A DNA stretch of 6,530 bases from an uncultured Lachnospiraceae bacterium. GTDB lineage: Bacteria > Bacillota > Clostridia > Lachnospirales > Lachnospiraceae. Below the pieces are notes generated by a model. The model did not search any database and was not told the origin of the DNA. It saw only the letters and a list, made by a program, of their open reading frames with translations. The number at the start of each line of letters is the position of its first letter. Position 1 is the first letter of the stretch. Of this stretch, positions 5,757 to 6,530 are shown piece after piece. Location: positions 1-6,530 of the forward strand of contig CACZRA010000053.1 of the NCBI GenBank assembly GCA_902783395.1, read 5' to 3'. Made by a program: the position numbers and the translations under genes.

Positions 5757-6386
5757 CTACTGCATTACTCCAAGTGCCTTAAGAAGCTTTGTGTATGAAG
5801 GCAGGTCGGGAACCAGAACAAAATATCCGTTAAGCTCGGTATCTTCGGAAAAAGAAGTCTGTATCAAAAGCATCTGGTCGCCTACCATGCCAAACTCTAT
5901 CGCGGGAACCGAAAGCAGTGCCTCCGCCATATCCACCGCAAGGGATGGAACCGATTCGATTATCTTAAGATTGGTGAGCATCGAAAGGGAATTCAGATAG
6001 CTTCCGACAATGATATTTCCTATCTCACTCAATGCCGACTGTTCTATCTCGTTGAAAGGCTGTCCTTCAACAAAATCCCCAGCGCTTGTGCCCATAAGCT
6101 TTGCAACAAGTTCATGTGCGGATTTCTCTTCGAGCAGGAACATGATCGATCCGGTGATATCTCCCGATATGGATAGATAAATACCGGCCATTATCTGTTC
6201 TTCACCGCCCATCGTCTCGCCCATTTCCCTGAATTCCACAAGGGCAACCTTGGGAACGGTCATGTCAACCTTGGTATTGAGCATGGTAGCGAGAGCTGTC
6301 GCCGCGTTTCCCGCGCCTATATTACCAATCTCACGCAGGACATCATAATACATGTCATCTACGTTATTAAGATCAAGTTCCGCCAT
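5757..6386 (-). CDS. cheC: CheY-P phosphatase CheC
   Basis: CheC removes the phosphate from CheY-P and takes part in adaptation together with CheD. The 209-residue protein has the two-fold internal repeat of the CheC/FliY/CheX family. The first active-site motif, D/S-x3-E-x2-N, reads DVLREIGN at residues 15-22 and the second reads SALSEIGN at 117-124. Both carry the Glu and Asn that act on the phosphoryl group, so both centres look intact. There is no added FliN-like C-terminal domain, which separates it from FliY; its length is that of CheC. The ATG at 6384-6386 is served by AGGAGG (6391-6396), which overlaps the cheW stop codon (TAAGGAGG) and is only four bases from the start. It is flanked by cheW and cheD, as in the B. 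subtilis fla/che operon. Confidence 0.96.
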   Translation of the reverse strand: MAELDLNNVDDMYYDVLREIGNIGAGNAATALATMLNTKVDMTVPKVALVEFREMGETMGGEEQIMAGIYLSISGDITGSIMFLLEEKSAHELVAKLMGTSAGDFVEGQPFNEIEQSALSEIGNIIVGSYLNSLSMLTNLKIIESVPSLAVDMAEALLSVPAIEFGMVGDQMLLIQTSFSEDTELNGYFVLVPDLPSYTKLLKALGVMQ

Positions 6387-6390
6387 AATA

Positions 6391-6398
6391 CCTCCTTA
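6391..6398 (-). promoter_or_regulatory. Ribosome-binding site of cheC fused with the cheW stop codon
   Basis: The minus strand reads TAAGGAGG, so the cheW stop codon TAA (6396-6398) supplies the first bases of the cheC Shine-Dalgarno. Four bases then separate it from the cheC ATG. Ribosomes ending cheW would cover the cheC initiation site, which suggests coupled, near-equal production of the two chemotaxis proteins. Confidence 0.75.
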
Positions 6399-6530
6399 TG
6401 CCTGTTCCTTCTCTCCTATCACTGTCGCCAGATTGAGTATCGAAACAAGTCCTCTTTCAGTCTTGCCAACATATGTGATATATCCGTTGGCTTCTTCCTT
6501 CTTCTCACCGGTCACCTTTTCTATCTGAGA
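6396..6530 (-). CDS. cheW: Chemotaxis adaptor CheW, C-terminal 44 residues (partial)
   Basis: CheW couples chemoreceptors to the kinase CheA at the receptor array. Only the last 44 codons and the TAA stop are in the window; the 5' part lies beyond the right edge. The visible part reads through EANGYITYVGKTERGLVSIL and NLATVIGEK. The pattern of a G-x-x-K-x-x-RGL-V-x-ILNL stretch followed by a short end is typical of the last strands of the CheW SH3-like fold. Its place directly upstream of cheC, nine bases between stop and start, fits the conserved Firmicute order cheA-cheW-cheC-cheD. A CheV or the CheW-like end of CheA would share this fold, but an end this close after the conserved strands, in this gene order, favours CheW. 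Confidence 0.85.
   Translation of the reverse strand, partial: SQIEKVTGEKKEEANGYITYVGKTERGLVSILNLATVIGEKEQA

Noticed and set aside
1..6530. Mobile elements, CRISPR arrays, tRNA or rRNA genes, attachment sites
   Set aside because: None are visible: no transposase-like frame, no regularly spaced repeats, no RNA gene signature, and the gene order is a conserved chromosomal motility-ribosomal junction.

Overview
The window reads as one minus-strand motility and chemotaxis operon from a motile Firmicute, most likely a Clostridia member of the Lachnospiraceae type. This rests on a CheC+CheD pair, a sigma-28 (SigD/FliA) gene, the gene order ending in rpsB, and small accessory proteins of a kind I associate with that family. 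The genus is inferred, not proven. Every gene supported here lies on the minus strand, so transcription runs from position 6530 down to position 1.

In transcription order: the end of cheW (6396-6530), cheC (5757-6386), cheD (5250-5735), an unrecognised two-helix membrane protein (4831-5253), the sigma-28 gene (4026-4802), a fapA-type DUF342 gene (2369-3997), an unrecognised 104-residue basic-tailed protein (2019-2333), a membrane-anchored coiled-coil/HTH-like protein that sits where Bacillus has swrB (1315-2022), and a membrane-anchored protein with an MltG/YceG-like N-terminal module but no catalytic domain (645-1325). Neighbouring genes are separated by gaps of at most 35 bases or overlap by 4-11 bases, so they look like one transcript with translational coupling at several junctions.

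After a 200-base intergenic region comes the first 148 codons of rpsB (ribosomal protein S2), running off the left edge. That region has no visible terminator. It holds a strong sigma-A promoter just after the last motility gene and a leader of about 158 nt. The leader can fold so that the rpsB Shine-Dalgarno sequence sits in a hairpin loop touching the start codon. Its extreme 5' end is complementary to both flanks of that Shine-Dalgarno, so two mutually exclusive folds are possible. This is the most interesting non-coding signal in the window.

Functionally, CheW links receptors to CheA, CheD modifies receptors and partners with CheC, CheC removes phosphate from CheY-P, and sigma-28 drives late flagellar genes. 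FapA and the SwrB-like protein probably help flagellar assembly. The order cheW-cheC-cheD-sigD-(swrB)-rpsB matches the end of the Bacillus subtilis fla/che operon, but here four extra genes are inserted: one between cheD and sigD, and three between sigD and rpsB.
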